DNA of 51,173 bases from Candidatus Collinsella stercoripullorum (GCA_019117005.1 DXAO01000058.1:1-51173); one strand, 5' to 3'; positions 7,283-15,922 are shown, numbered from the stretch's first letter. The notes: generated by a model not told the origin, from the letters alone. Numbers and translations: made by a program.

Positions 7283-7765
7283 ATGGATCTCCGTATCGCC
7301 ATCGTGACGTGCTCGGACACGCGCGACCTCGCCGCCGACGAGGCGGGCGCGGCGCTCGAGGGCCTGATCGCCGACGCGGGCTGGACGCTCGCCGGGCACG
7401 TCGTCGTGCCGGACGAGGTGGCCTCCATCGCGGGGGCCATCGCGGAGGCCGCCGACCGCCGTGCGGCGCACGTCGTCATCACCTGCGGCGGGACGGGCCT
7501 TTCGCTGCGCGACGTGACCCCCGAGGCGACGCGCTCCGTATGCGACCGCGACGTCCCCGGCATAGCCGAGGCCATGCGCGCCTACTCGATGACCAAGACG
7601 CGTCGGGCCATGCTCTCGCGCGCCGTGTGCATGCAGCGCGGCGCGGCGCTCGTGGTGAACTTTCCGGGTTCGACCAAGGCGGCGCGCGAGTGCTGGGAGG
7701 CCATCGCCGACCAGCTCGAGCACGCCGCGTGCATGACGGCGGGCGGCGGGCACCCCGCCGCCTGA
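7283..7765 (+). CDS. mog: Molybdopterin adenylyltransferase (MogA/MoaB family)
   Basis: 160 aa. Adenylylates molybdopterin before MoeA-dependent metal insertion. It has the typical N-terminus RIAIVTCSDTR, the nucleotide motif TCGGTGLSLRDVTPEAT (about residues 71-87), and a conserved PGIAEAMRAYSMTKTRRAMLSR-type region. Length matches the single-domain MogA/MoaB family. AGGAGGGG precedes the ATG. It follows moeA by 60 bases in the same direction and is probably co-transcribed. Confidence 0.92.
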   Translation: MDLRIAIVTCSDTRDLAADEAGAALEGLIADAGWTLAGHVVVPDEVASIAGAIAEAADRRAAHVVITCGGTGLSLRDVTPEATRSVCDRDVPGIAEAMRAYSMTKTRRAMLSRAVCMQRGAALVVNFPGSTKAARECWEAIADQLEHAACMTAGGGHPAA

Positions 7766-7824
7766 GGCCGCCCGCCGCGCCGTTCGCCGACGGGGTGCTC
7801 TCAATAAGAAATAATTCTCATCAG

Positions 7825-7853
7825 ATTATTCTCGTAAGAGTATAATCTGGGCG
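7825..7853 (+). promoter_or_regulatory. modA promoter with overlapping palindrome
   Basis: Consensus TATAAT at 7841-7846, start near 7853. A near-perfect inverted repeat ATTATTCTC-GTAA-GAGTATAAT (7825-7846, one mismatch) ends exactly on the -10, and the region upstream (7801-7830) is strongly A+T-rich with further ATTCTC repeats. A repressor bound here would block the promoter. Molybdate-responsive control by the ModE-like protein at 42109 is possible but unproven. Confidence 0.6.
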
Positions 7854-7932
7854 ACTCAGGCGGCCCGCTCCGGGCGGGCCGGGATGCAACGGCGCATCGG
7901 GTGCCGCTGACCGAAGGGAAGGAACGAACGCC

Positions 7933-8805
7933 ATGCTGAACGCCCCCGTCTCGCGCCGCACGCTCGTCGCGTCGGCCTCCTCCTCCCTCGCCGTCGCCGC
8001 CCTGGCGGGCTGCGGCGCCGACGCCTCGTCGACCTCCGGCTCTGCGTCGCCCGCCTCCTCGTCCGCATCCGACGGCTCCGCGGTCGAGCTGCAGATCTTC
8101 GCCGCGAACTCGCTCGAGAAGGCCATGCCCGAGGTCGAGGCCCTCTACACCGAACGCACCGGCGTCACCTTCGCCGACACGCAGTACAAGGGCTCCGGCG
8201 ACCTCGTCGAGCAGATGCGCGGCGGCGCCCTGGTCGACATCCTCATCACCGCGTCGTCGGGCACCATGGACGATGCCGAGGAGGCGGACCTCGTGGACGC
8301 CGCGACCCGTCAGGACATGTTCACCAACGAGCTCGTGATCGTCCGCGCCGCCGGCGCCGACGTCCAGATCTCCGCGATCGGCGACGTCGCGAACGTCGAG
8401 GGCAACATCGCCATCGGCGAGCCGGGCGCGGTGCCCGCGGGCAAGTACGCCAACCAGGCGCTCGCGAGCGTCGGCCTCTACAGCGAGGCCGAGGGCGAGG
8501 GAGGTCAGTACGACCCCTCCATCGCCGACAAGGTGAGCGTCGCCGACAAGGTCGGGACCGCGGCGCAGTACGTGGCCGCCGGCGACTGCGCGGTGGGTTT
8601 CGTCTACACCTCCGACGTCTACCGCTACGAGGGCATCGAGGTCGCCTTCACCTGCCCCGACGACTCCCATAAGCCGATCGTCTACCCCGGCGCCGTCTCC
8701 GCCTCCTCCGAGGCGCCCGACGAGGCGGCCGAGTTCCTCGACTTCTGCATGACCGACGAGGACGCCCTCGCCATCTGGGCCGAGTACGGCTTCGAGCTCG
8801 CGTAG
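7933..8805 (+). CDS. modA: Molybdate-binding lipoprotein of the ABC importer
   Basis: 290 aa. Captures molybdate (or tungstate) outside the cell and delivers it to ModBC. The N-terminus has a twin-Arg-like SRRTLV followed by a hydrophobic stretch and a lipobox ending LAGC (Cys28), so it is probably lipid-anchored, with a Ser/Ala-rich linker to about residue 55. The binding-domain features are IFAANSLEKAMPEVE (ligand serines), KGSGDLVEQMRGGALVDILITAS and GEPGAVPAGKYANQAL, all typical of ModA. It is followed by modB (36 bases) and modC. Confidence 0.92.
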   Translation: MLNAPVSRRTLVASASSSLAVAALAGCGADASSTSGSASPASSSASDGSAVELQIFAANSLEKAMPEVEALYTERTGVTFADTQYKGSGDLVEQMRGGALVDILITASSGTMDDAEEADLVDAATRQDMFTNELVIVRAAGADVQISAIGDVANVEGNIAIGEPGAVPAGKYANQALASVGLYSEAEGEGGQYDPSIADKVSVADKVGTAAQYVAAGDCAVGFVYTSDVYRYEGIEVAFTCPDDSHKPIVYPGAVSASSEAPDEAAEFLDFCMTDEDALAIWAEYGFELA

Positions 8806-8829
8806 GCCGGCGCGCCGAGCCCCGCGCGG

Positions 8830-8842
8830 TATACTTCCGGCA
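8830..8842 (+). promoter_or_regulatory. -10 element placed for leaderless modB transcription
   Basis: TATACT at 8830-8835 preceded by GCGG. Standard spacing puts +1 at 8842, the A of the modB ATG. No Shine-Dalgarno sequence lies between modA and modB, which fits a leaderless internal transcript. Confidence 0.5.
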
Positions 8843-10431
8843 TGCCAGGTCCCGTCAGACATATCCCATCCGCGGCGCCGGCCCGCAGCCGGCGCCGGCC
8901 CGCTCAGGCGCTCGCGGCCCTCTGCGCGCTCGCCCTCGCCCTCTGCGCGCTGCTGCCCCTCGCCGCGCCCGCGCGCGCATGGGCCGATGGCGCCGCGGGG
9001 TCGGCGGGGGACGGGCGGCAGGCCCAGGAGGACTCCGCCCTCGACGAGGAGGCGGCGTTCGGCCTCAACGGGTTCATGCGCGCGAACCGCGGCGCCCAGC
9101 GCCCGGTGGACGGCACGGACCTGGGGTACCGGTTCCCGCTCACCGAGGGCGCGACGCTCGTGGCGGTGCACACGCAGGAGTCCGTCCTGGTCTACGTGGA
9201 CGCGGACGCCGCGTCGGCGGCCGGGTTCTCCCCGGATGACCCGGACGACGCCGAGGCGCTGTTCGAGCTGGTCAGCCAGCTCGACGAGAGCCATTCGCGC
9301 GGCGGCGAGCTGCTGGGGGACCAGCGGAAGACCTGGACCGTCTCGACCGGGGGCGAGGCCGTCGAGGGCGCCTACCGCTTCCTGTTCTGCGTGGAGGCGG
9401 GCGAGGGGCGCTACGTCTCGGTGCAGCCCGCCGAGCTGCCGCAGGGGAGCGCTCCGTCCGACGCCGCCGACGCCGCCGGGCTCGATCTGGGCGACGGCGC
9501 GCTGTGGGTCGACAGCGCGCGCCTGGTGGCCGCCGGGGACGTGGACATGGAGGCGGTCCCCACCTGGTGGGACGGCGTCCGGTCGTTCTTCACGTCGCTC
9601 GACATGCGCCCGCTGTGGGTATCGGTCAAGACCTCGGCGGTGGCGCTCGCCGTCACCTTCGTGCTGGGGCTGCTCGCCGCCTGGCGGACCATGGGCACCT
9701 CCAGCCGCCTCAAGGGCCTGCTCGACTCGGTGTTCACCATCCCCATGGTGCTGCCGCCCACCGTCTGCGGCTTCCTGCTGCTCCTGCTGTTCGGGCAGTC
9801 CACGGCCGTGGGCCGCTTCCTGATCTATCACGGGATCGCGCTCGTGTTCACCTGGCCCGCCGCCGTGGTGAGCGCCGTCGTGGTGAGCTTCCCGCTCATG
9901 TACCGCACCGCGCTCGGCGCGTTCGAGGGGCTGGACGCGCAGATGCTCGATGCGGCGCGCACCCTCGGCTGGTCCGAGGGGCGCATATTCCGCCGCCTCA
10001 TGATGCCGCTCGCCTGGCCGAGCATCGCGGCGGGGACGGTCCTCGCGTTCGCGCGCGCCATGGGCGAGTTCGGCTGCACGCTGTTCTTCGCCGGCAACTA
10101 CGCGGGCGAGACCCAGACGATCCCCATCGCCATCTACTTCCAGTGGATGGGCGGCAACACCGAGGTCGCGCTGTTCTGGGTCGTCGTGGTCATCGCGTTC
10201 AGCTTCCTGGTCGTCCTGTTCATCAACATCTACACCGCGCGGTCGCAGTCCTACCGCCGCCGCGGCCTCACGCGCGCCGAGCGCCGGGCGCTGTCCCGTG
10301 CCGGGGAGGACGGCTCCGCCCGCGACGGGGACGCGCTGGAGGAGCACGGCGGCGACGCGCTGCGCATCGACCGCGACGCCCTGGCGGCGCTGCTGCTGGG
10401 CGACGACGCCGCGGAAGGCGGGGTGAGGTAG
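8842..10431 (+). CDS. modB: Molybdate ABC permease with unusual N-terminal extracytoplasmic domain
   Basis: 529 aa, about twice the usual ModB length (roughly 225). The permease proper starts near residue 255: TSAVALAVTFVLGLLAAW, TIPMVLPPTVCGFLLLLLFG, and the ATPase-docking EAA-like loop LDAARTLGWSEGRIFRRLMMPLAWPSIAAG (in two parts), ending RAMGEFGCTLFFAGNYAGETQTIP, all ModB-like. The first 250 residues hold a signal or anchor (ALAALCALALALCALLPLA) and an acidic domain I do not recognise, with one Cys and several Trp. A tail of about 55 charged residues follows the last helix. It lies 36 bases after modA and one base before modC. Confidence 0.88.
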   Translation: MPGPVRHIPSAAPARSRRRPAQALAALCALALALCALLPLAAPARAWADGAAGSAGDGRQAQEDSALDEEAAFGLNGFMRANRGAQRPVDGTDLGYRFPLTEGATLVAVHTQESVLVYVDADAASAAGFSPDDPDDAEALFELVSQLDESHSRGGELLGDQRKTWTVSTGGEAVEGAYRFLFCVEAGEGRYVSVQPAELPQGSAPSDAADAAGLDLGDGALWVDSARLVAAGDVDMEAVPTWWDGVRSFFTSLDMRPLWVSVKTSAVALAVTFVLGLLAAWRTMGTSSRLKGLLDSVFTIPMVLPPTVCGFLLLLLFGQSTAVGRFLIYHGIALVFTWPAAVVSAVVVSFPLMYRTALGAFEGLDAQMLDAARTLGWSEGRIFRRLMMPLAWPSIAAGTVLAFARAMGEFGCTLFFAGNYAGETQTIPIAIYFQWMGGNTEVALFWVVVVIAFSFLVVLFINIYTARSQSYRRRGLTRAERRALSRAGEDGSARDGDALEEHGGDALRIDRDALAALLLGDDAAEGGVR

Positions 10432-10432
10432 C

Positions 10433-11512
10433 ATGTCGCTCTCCCTCGACATCGTCAAGCGCTACCCCGGGTTCACCCTCGACGTCGCGCTCGAGGCGGG
10501 CGATGAGCGCATCGCCCTGCTCGGCGCCTCCGGGTGCGGGAAGAGCTGCACCCTGCGCTGCATCGCCGGGGTCGAGCGGCCCGACGAGGGGCGCATCGAG
10601 GTGAACGGCGTGACGTTCTTCGATTCGGAGCTCGGGATCGACTTGTCGCCCCAGCAGCGCAAATGCGCCCTGCTGTTCCAGAGCTACCAGCTGTTCCCCA
10701 ACATGACGGTCCTCGACAACGTGCGCGCCGGGATGGACCCTGCGCTGCCGGCGGACCGCCAGCGCGCTGACGCGCGGCGCTTCCTCACCATCTTCGGGAT
10801 GGACCGGTTCGCCGACCGCTTCCCCGCGCGGCTGTCCGGGGGCCAGCAGCAGCGCGTCGCGCTCGCCCGCATGCTCGCGGCGCGCCCGGGCATCCTCATG
10901 TTCGACGAGCCGTTCTCGGCCCTCGACGCATATCTCAAAAGCGCCCTCGAGCAGAACCTGCTCGACGTGTTCTCGGTGGTCCGGCGCACGGTGCTGTACG
11001 TGAGCCACGACATCGACGAGGCGTGCCGGCTCACCGAGCGCATCGCCGTGATGCACGACGGGCGCATCGAGGAGACCGGGACGGCGTCGGATATCGTCGA
11101 GCGTCCCCAGACCCTCGCCACGCTGCGCCTGACGGGCTGCAAGAACACGAGCCCGGCGCGCAAGGTGGGGGATTGCGAGGTCGAGGCGCTCGACTGGGGG
11201 ATGACCTTCGATGTCGGCCGCCCCGTCCCCGACGACGTCTCGTACCTGGGAATCCGCGCTAACTACTTCCATACCGACCGCGAGCGCGCCGGCGGCGCCC
11301 GGGGCCGCAACAGCTACGACCTGCGCGTCGCGCGCGTGAGCGATTCGCGCTTCGAGCGGCTCGTGCTGCTCGACGTCCCCCGCGCCGACGCCCCGAGCCG
11401 CCTGCAGTGGCGCCTGCGCAAGGTGGGCGTGCCCGAGGCGGACCTCCCGCACGAGGGCGACGTGCTGCCCATGCACTTCGACGCCTCCTGGATCCACCTC
11501 GTCTGCCGCTGA
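10433..11512 (+). CDS. modC: Molybdate importer ATPase
   Basis: 359 aa, drives uptake through ModB. Walker A is GASGCGKS (31-38), the signature motif LSGGQQ (134-139) and Walker B ILMFDEP (154-160), with the switch His in YVSHDIDEA. The C-terminal 120 residues replace the usual Mop/TOBE domain with a sequence I cannot assign confidently (VGDCEVEALDWGMTFDVGR, then LGIRANYF, typical of the ModC regulatory region). The ATG follows the modB stop by a single base, with GGGGTGAGG upstream, so translation is coupled. Confidence 0.92.
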   Translation: MSLSLDIVKRYPGFTLDVALEAGDERIALLGASGCGKSCTLRCIAGVERPDEGRIEVNGVTFFDSELGIDLSPQQRKCALLFQSYQLFPNMTVLDNVRAGMDPALPADRQRADARRFLTIFGMDRFADRFPARLSGGQQQRVALARMLAARPGILMFDEPFSALDAYLKSALEQNLLDVFSVVRRTVLYVSHDIDEACRLTERIAVMHDGRIEETGTASDIVERPQTLATLRLTGCKNTSPARKVGDCEVEALDWGMTFDVGRPVPDDVSYLGIRANYFHTDRERAGGARGRNSYDLRVARVSDSRFERLVLLDVPRADAPSRLQWRLRKVGVPEADLPHEGDVLPMHFDASWIHLVCR

Positions 11513-11614
11513 GGCACCGCGCCGCCGGGGAGCCGGGCGCTGCGAAGGCGCCGTGCGCCGTACCGAACCGAGCCGTTCGCCGATTCACCGGATACGTCCC
11601 TACCGTCCGAAAGA

Positions 11615-11640
11615 ACGATAAAAAATAATTATCGTATTAA
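11615..11640 (+). promoter_or_regulatory. Palindromic operator over a -10 element, upstream of the double-cubane reductase gene
   Basis: A perfect 7-7-7 inverted repeat ACGATAA-AAAATAA-TTATCGT (11615-11635), with TATTAA (11635-11640) as a possible -10. The block is strikingly A+T-rich in this genome. The half-sites resemble both Fur-type (GATAA/TTATC) and molybdate-regulator sites, so the regulator cannot be named. Confidence 0.55.
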
Positions 11641-11713
11641 TCGCACGCTGCGCGTCGGAGACGGCCGCTGCCCGGGCGCCCGCATCACGGCGCCCCGACG
11701 AGAGGGGACCGAC

Positions 11714-12877
11714 ATGACCGATGCCGACCGCTACCCGCTGCCGCGCACGTTCGAGGAGTTCAACGAGCAGCGCCGTCAGAGCTTCATCCGCGTGAAGGAC
11801 TACAAGCAGGCCGGCGGCCGCTTGATAGGCTACCTGTGCAGCTACACGCCGCTCGAGGTGATCGACGCCGCGGGCGCGGCGGGCGTGGCGCTGTGCGGCA
11901 CCTCCGACGAGGTCATCCCGCAGGCCGAGCGCACCCTGCCTGCCAACCTCTGCCCGCTCATCAAGTCGACCTACGGTTTCGCCGCATCCCAGAAGTGCCC
12001 GTTCACCTACTTCGCGGACCTCATCGTGGGGGAGACCACCTGCGACGGAAAGAAGAAGATGTACGAGCTGCTCGACGAGCTCAAGCCCACGCACATCCTT
12101 CACCTGCCCCAGGGGCGCGACCGCGCCTACGAGCGCGAGGCCTGGTACGAGGAGGTCCGCCTGCTCAAGGACCGCCTGGAGGAGCTGTACGGCGTGGAGA
12201 TCGGGGACGATGACCTGCGCGCCGCCGTGCGCCGCCGCAACCGCATGCGCCGGGCCATGGTGGAGCTGTATCGCCTGCAGGCCTGCGAGCCGCCGGCGAT
12301 GAGCGGCGTGGAGCTCATGAGCACCATGTTCGCCGCCACGTTCAGCTTCGACGTGGAGGAGTTCACCGTCAAGCTGGAGGCGCTCGCCGCCGAGCGCCGC
12401 GCGCAGTACGAGGCGGGCGAGCGCCCGGTCGCCGTCGACGCCAAGCGCATCCTGGTGACGGGCTGTCCCATCGGCGGCGTCATCAACAAGATCGGGCGGA
12501 CTGTCGAGCGGAACGGCGGCGTGGTCGTGTGCGCCGACGACTGCTCGGGCGAGCGCACCCAGGCGGCGCTCGTGGACGAGGATGCCGACGACATCCTGCG
12601 TGCCATCGCCGACCGCTACCTCGATATCAACTGCTCGGTCATGACGCCCAACGCCGCGCGCATGGACAACACGCTCGCCATGGTGGAGCGCTACCGCGTC
12701 GACGGCGTGATCGAGAGCGTGCTCACGGCCTGCCACACCTTCAACGTGGAGGCGGCGCTCATGGAGCGTGCGGTCGAGGGCGCGGGCGTGCCCTACCTCA
12801 AGATTGAGACGGATTACAGCGGAGGCGACCAGGGGCAGATCGACACGCGCATCGCCGCCTTCATCGAGACGCTGTAG
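11714..12877 (+). CDS. Double-cubane-cluster anaerobic reductase (HgdB/FldC-type)
   Basis: 387 aa, 2-hydroxyacyl-CoA dehydratase D-component family, E. coli YjiM-like. Family proteins carry iron-sulfur clusters and accept low-potential electrons from an ATP-driven activator. In the closest branch, the double-cubane proteins, one polypeptide holds an 8-Fe cluster and reduces small molecules. Eleven Cys are present; likely ligands include those in [47 protein letters not shown] and [10 protein letters not shown]. It is a single subunit rather than the usual A/B pair, which favours the double-cubane type over a true acyl-CoA dehydratase. The activator gene follows 42 bases later. Natural substrate unknown. 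Confidence 0.8.
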   Translation: MTDADRYPLPRTFEEFNEQRRQSFIRVKDYKQAGGRLIGYLCSYTPLEVIDAAGAAGVALCGTSDEVIPQAERTLPANLCPLIKSTYGFAASQKCPFTYFADLIVGETTCDGKKKMYELLDELKPTHILHLPQGRDRAYEREAWYEEVRLLKDRLEELYGVEIGDDDLRAAVRRRNRMRRAMVELYRLQACEPPAMSGVELMSTMFAATFSFDVEEFTVKLEALAAERRAQYEAGERPVAVDAKRILVTGCPIGGVINKIGRTVERNGGVVVCADDCSGERTQAALVDEDADDILRAIADRYLDINCSVMTPNAARMDNTLAMVERYRVDGVIESVLTACHTFNVEAALMERAVEGAGVPYLKIETDYSGGDQGQIDTRIAAFIETL

Positions 12878-12919
12878 GGTCTAGGCGATGCGGAGAGCTG
12901 GGAACGGGAGGTGCCGCCC

Positions 12920-13699
12920 ATGGCTGATGGCTTCGGCGTCGGCGTCGATATAGGCTCCACGGCGACCAAGGCGGTCGTGCTGGGGAGCGACGGGGACGTC
13001 GTCGCCACGGTGCTCGAGCCCACCGGGTTCTCGAGCGTGGACGCGGCCGAGCGCGTTCGAAGGGCGCTTCGGGACCGGGGCTTCGAGGTCGGGGAAGCGG
13101 GCCCGGCTCGCTGCGTGGCGACCGGGTACGGCAGGATCGCGGTGCCGTACGCCGACGACGTCGTGACCGAGATCACCTGCCATGGCATCGGGGCCTCCCG
13201 GCTGTTCGGGGGCGACGGGGTCGTGGTGGACGTCGGGGGACAGGATACGAAGGTCATCAGGCTGCGCGGCGGGCGCGTCGTGAAGTTCGCGATGAACGAC
13301 AAGTGCGCGGCGGGCACCGGTCGGTTCCTCGAGATCATGGCCGACCGGCTCGGCGTGTCACAGGAGCGGCTGAGCGCCCTGGCGCGCATGGGGAGCGAGA
13401 CGAAGATCTCGAGCATGTGCACGGTGTTCGCCGAGAGCGAGGTGATCTCCCTGATAGGCCGCGGGGTCGCACGGGAGGATATCGCGCGCGGGGTGATCGA
13501 CTCGGTTGTCTCCCGCGTCTCCGCACTCGTCGGGCAGGCCGGGGCCGGGGCCGACCGCGTCTTCCTGACCGGGGGTCTGTGCGAGAACGCCTTCGTCGCG
13601 GAGCGTCTGGGCGAGGCGCTGGGGGCTGCCGTGGTCACCTGCCCCATGGCGAGGTACGCGGGGGCGCTGGGGGCGGCGGTGCGCGCGCTCGACTCGTGA
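12920..13699 (+). CDS. ATP-dependent activator (HgdC/YjiL-type) of the double-cubane reductase
   Basis: 259 aa, BadF/HgdC ATPase of the ASKHA fold. It hydrolyses ATP to push electrons at very low potential into the partner reductase. Phosphate-binding motifs are VGVDIGSTATKAV (7-19) and VVDVGGQDTKVI. The two cluster Cys are in NDKCAAGTGRFLE and SSMCTVFAESEVISLI; in known activators one [4Fe-4S] cluster is held between two monomers by these residues. GGGAGGTG lies six bases before ATG 12920, which I prefer to a GTG at 12911. Single-gene partner and adjacency support a dedicated two-protein system. Confidence 0.88.
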   Translation: MADGFGVGVDIGSTATKAVVLGSDGDVVATVLEPTGFSSVDAAERVRRALRDRGFEVGEAGPARCVATGYGRIAVPYADDVVTEITCHGIGASRLFGGDGVVVDVGGQDTKVIRLRGGRVVKFAMNDKCAAGTGRFLEIMADRLGVSQERLSALARMGSETKISSMCTVFAESEVISLIGRGVAREDIARGVIDSVVSRVSALVGQAGAGADRVFLTGGLCENAFVAERLGEALGAAVVTCPMARYAGALGAAVRALDS

Positions 13700-13788
13700 G
13701 GGACAGGATGTCTGCTCTTGTGGGCGGGCCCCCTGCTCGCCCGGCCTCGCGACCTCATCGGTTCGATCCCCGGCCCGCGGCAGCAAGA

Positions 13789-13815
13789 AGCCCGGCACCG
13801 CGAGGGTACCGGGCT
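13789..13815 (-). terminator. Terminator of the tRNA-Pro/tRNA-Gly transcript
   Basis: On the minus strand AGCCCGGTACC pairs with GGTGCCGGGCT (one G-T) around loop CTCGC, followed by TTCTTG. It lies just past the tRNA-Gly 3' end. Confidence 0.6.
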
Positions 13816-13826
13816 CGTGCATCTGT

Positions 13827-13900
<74 letters not shown>

Positions 13901-13904
13901 GATA

Positions 13905-13981
13905 TGGTCGGGACGACAGGATTCGAACCTGCGACATCCTGCTCCCAAAGCAGGCGCGCTACCAAACTGCGCCACGTCCCG
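13905..13981 (-). tRNA. tRNA-Pro (anticodon TGG)
   Basis: 77 bases including an encoded CCA. Acceptor stem CGGGACG/CGTCCCG, anticodon loop TTTGGGA on a CTGC/GCAG stem, T-arm GGTTCGAATCC. First gene of the two-tRNA transcript. Confidence 0.95.
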
Positions 13982-14034
13982 AAGGTGTTGAGCAGCTAGC
14001 GGTCTTCGACCTGTGCTAGTCCCAAGGAACATCG

Positions 14035-14040
14035 ATTATA
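14035..14040 (-). promoter_or_regulatory. -10 element of the tRNA-Pro/tRNA-Gly transcript
   Basis: Consensus TATAAT on the minus strand, about 54 bases before the tRNA-Pro 5' end, with a start near 14028. Confidence 0.6.
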
Positions 14041-14176
14041 GGCCATGCCACGCCCCGGGGCAACCGGGCGTTCGCGTTTCATGGGCCCCGTTCTGCCCGC
14101 GCCCGCACCGTGAGTTCGCTACCATGGGATCGGGGGCGATCGCCCCGCGGCCGACGAGCGGAAAGAAGATGGTTCC

Positions 14177-15016
14177 ATGGTAGATCGGAGCAGCGAACGG
14201 GTCGTTTCACCGGAGTGCCTCACCCCGGCGCAGATCGAGGCCAAGGCGGAGGATGCCGCCGTCGCCAAGGTGCGACTCGGTGCCGCGCGCGCGTTCGTCC
14301 TCGCGATGTTCGCCGGCGCGTTCATCGCCTTCGGAGGGTTGTTCTTCACGGTCTTCCTCTCGGATACGACCCTCAGCTGGGGGCCGCAGCGCGTCGTCGG
14401 GGGGCTGTGCTTCTGCCTGGGCCTCGTCCTCGTGCTGCTGTGCGGCGCCGAGCTGTTCACCGGCAACGCGCTCATGGTCTGCGCCCTGCGCTCGCACCGG
14501 ATCTCCGCATCGGAGCTCGCCCGCAACTGGGCGATCGTGTGGCTCGGCAACTTCGCGGGCGCCCTGGCCGTCGCGGTGCTCGTCTTCTTCGCGGGCATCT
14601 ACAAGCTGAACGGCGAGGCGGTCGCGACGTCCATGGTGTCGGTCGCCGCCGGGAAGGTCACGCCGGACTGGGCGACGCTGTTCTTCCGCGGCGTCCTGTG
14701 CAACGTGTTCGTCTGCCTGGCGGTGTGGATCGGGTTCGCCGGCAAGACGGTCGTCGACAAGGTCGTCGGCATCCTGCTCCCCATCTCCGCGTTCGTCGCA
14801 TGCGGCTTCGAGCACTGCGTGGCGAACATGTACTTCCTGCCCATGGGCGCGCTCATGGTCGCGTCGGGGTACGGCGCCGACGTCGCGGGCGCCTCATCGC
14901 TCGACATCGCGGGCATCCTCTACAACCTCTCCGCCGCAACCCTGGGCAACATCGTGGGGGGCGCCCTGATCGTCGCGCTCGGGTACTGGTTCGTCTACCG
15001 CCGCACGGGGGAGTAG
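14177..15016 (+). CDS. Formate/nitrite-type channel (FNT family)
   Basis: 279 aa, six-helix pentameric channel for small monovalent anions in the cytoplasmic membrane. Family marks are AELFTGNALMVCAL (about residues 95-108), WLGNFAGALAVAV, GILLPISAFVACGFEHCVANMYF (in two parts, with the pore His in FEHC) and TLGNIVGGALIVALGYW. The ribosome site is weak (GGAAAGAAG). It lies upstream of the selenium genes but on its own transcript, since a promoter precedes yedF. Substrate could be formate, nitrite, hydrosulfide or a related anion; the sequence alone does not say. Confidence 0.88.
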   Translation: MVDRSSERVVSPECLTPAQIEAKAEDAAVAKVRLGAARAFVLAMFAGAFIAFGGLFFTVFLSDTTLSWGPQRVVGGLCFCLGLVLVLLCGAELFTGNALMVCALRSHRISASELARNWAIVWLGNFAGALAVAVLVFFAGIYKLNGEAVATSMVSVAAGKVTPDWATLFFRGVLCNVFVCLAVWIGFAGKTVVDKVVGILLPISAFVACGFEHCVANMYFLPMGALMVASGYGADVAGASSLDIAGILYNLSAATLGNIVGGALIVALGYWFVYRRTGE

Positions 15017-15181
15017 CGCGGGCGCCGGGTGGCTGCCCGGGCGCCGGGCCCCCGGCGGGCGGCGCGGGCGTCGGGTGGTCGGCCGTGTGCCGCCCCCAAG
15101 CGCCCCGTCCGCGCGGCGGGGTTGCCGGCGCCGTTCGGCGGAGCGTCGGCGGCCCGCGGCCCGGCACGGCGGCGCGCGCGG

Positions 15182-15241
15182 TATACTTGGCATGCTAACA
15201 AATTATTATCGAGCGGTGCCGACCGGACATGCCGGAGCACC
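15182..15241 (+). promoter_or_regulatory. yedF operon promoter and leader hairpin
   Basis: TATACT (15182-15187) preceded by GCGG, start near 15194. The leader contains a stem of GGTGC/GCACC around an inner CCGG-ACATG-CCGG hairpin (about 15215-15241), just before the AGAGGAG ribosome site. A role in control is possible but unproven. Confidence 0.5.
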
Positions 15242-15259
15242 GGCGAGAGGAGCGCATCG

Positions 15260-15922
15260 ATGATCGTGATCGACGCCTTCGGCGAGACCTGCCCCAAACC
15301 CGTGATCCGCGCGATGAAGGCGCTGGCCGAACCCGGGGCCGATGGGAGCGTCCGCGTCCTCGTGGACAACACCGCCGCGGTGGAGAACCTCAAGCGCCTC
15401 GCCGCGAGCAAGCAGGGGAGCGCCGAGGTCGCCGAGGTCGAGGGCGGCTGGGCGGTCACCGTCTCCGGCGTGCCCGCCGAACTCGCCGGGAACCCGCAGG
15501 GGACCGACGCCGCGCTCGCCGAGGCGGGTATCGCCTGCCCGGTCCCGGGGGACGGGGACGCCGCCGCTCCGGCGCCCGCCGCACGCCGGCAGGTCACCGT
15601 GTTCGTCGGCTCCTCCACCTTCGGGCAGGGCGCCGAGGAGCTCGGGCGCATCCTCATCAAGGGGCTGGTCTACGCCTTCTCCCAGGCGGACGAGGTCCCG
15701 CACCGCATCGTCTTCTTCAACGACGGGGCTCGCCTGACCTGCGAGGGCTCCGAGATGCTCGATGACATCCGCGAGCTCGAGCGCCGCGGGTGCGAGGTGC
15801 TCACCTGCGGTACCTGCCTCGATTTCCACGGCATCAAGGACCGCCTCGCGGTCGGCGGGGTCACGAACCTCTATGCCATCTCAGAGTTCGCGCTCGGCCC
15901 GGACAAGGTCGTCACGCTGTAG
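15260..15922 (+). CDS. yedF: Selenium metabolism protein YedF (TusA + DsrE-like domains)
   Basis: 220 aa. The N-terminal TusA/SirA domain (1-70) has the sulfur/selenium-carrier motif ETCPKPVIRAMKAL with Cys11. An Ala/Pro linker (about 95-112) leads to a DsrE-like C-terminal domain (VTVFVGSSTFGQGAEELG, then FFNDGARLTCEGS, and ELERRGCEVLTCGTCLDFHG with three Cys). This two-domain layout is the one defined for YedF proteins that travel with selD. It heads the yedF-desulfurase-DUF3343-selD cluster and probably carries activated Se or S between partners. Confidence 0.9.
   Translation: MIVIDAFGETCPKPVIRAMKALAEPGADGSVRVLVDNTAAVENLKRLAASKQGSAEVAEVEGGWAVTVSGVPAELAGNPQGTDAALAEAGIACPVPGDGDAAAPAPAARRQVTVFVGSSTFGQGAEELGRILIKGLVYAFSQADEVPHRIVFFNDGARLTCEGSEMLDDIRELERRGCEVLTCGTCLDFHGIKDRLAVGGVTNLYAISEFALGPDKVVTL

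Noticed and set aside
13757..13778. T-arm-like GGTTCGATCCCCGG upstream of the tRNA pair
   Set aside because: The possible T stem has two mismatches and there are no acceptor, D or anticodon arms. At most a worn tRNA fragment.
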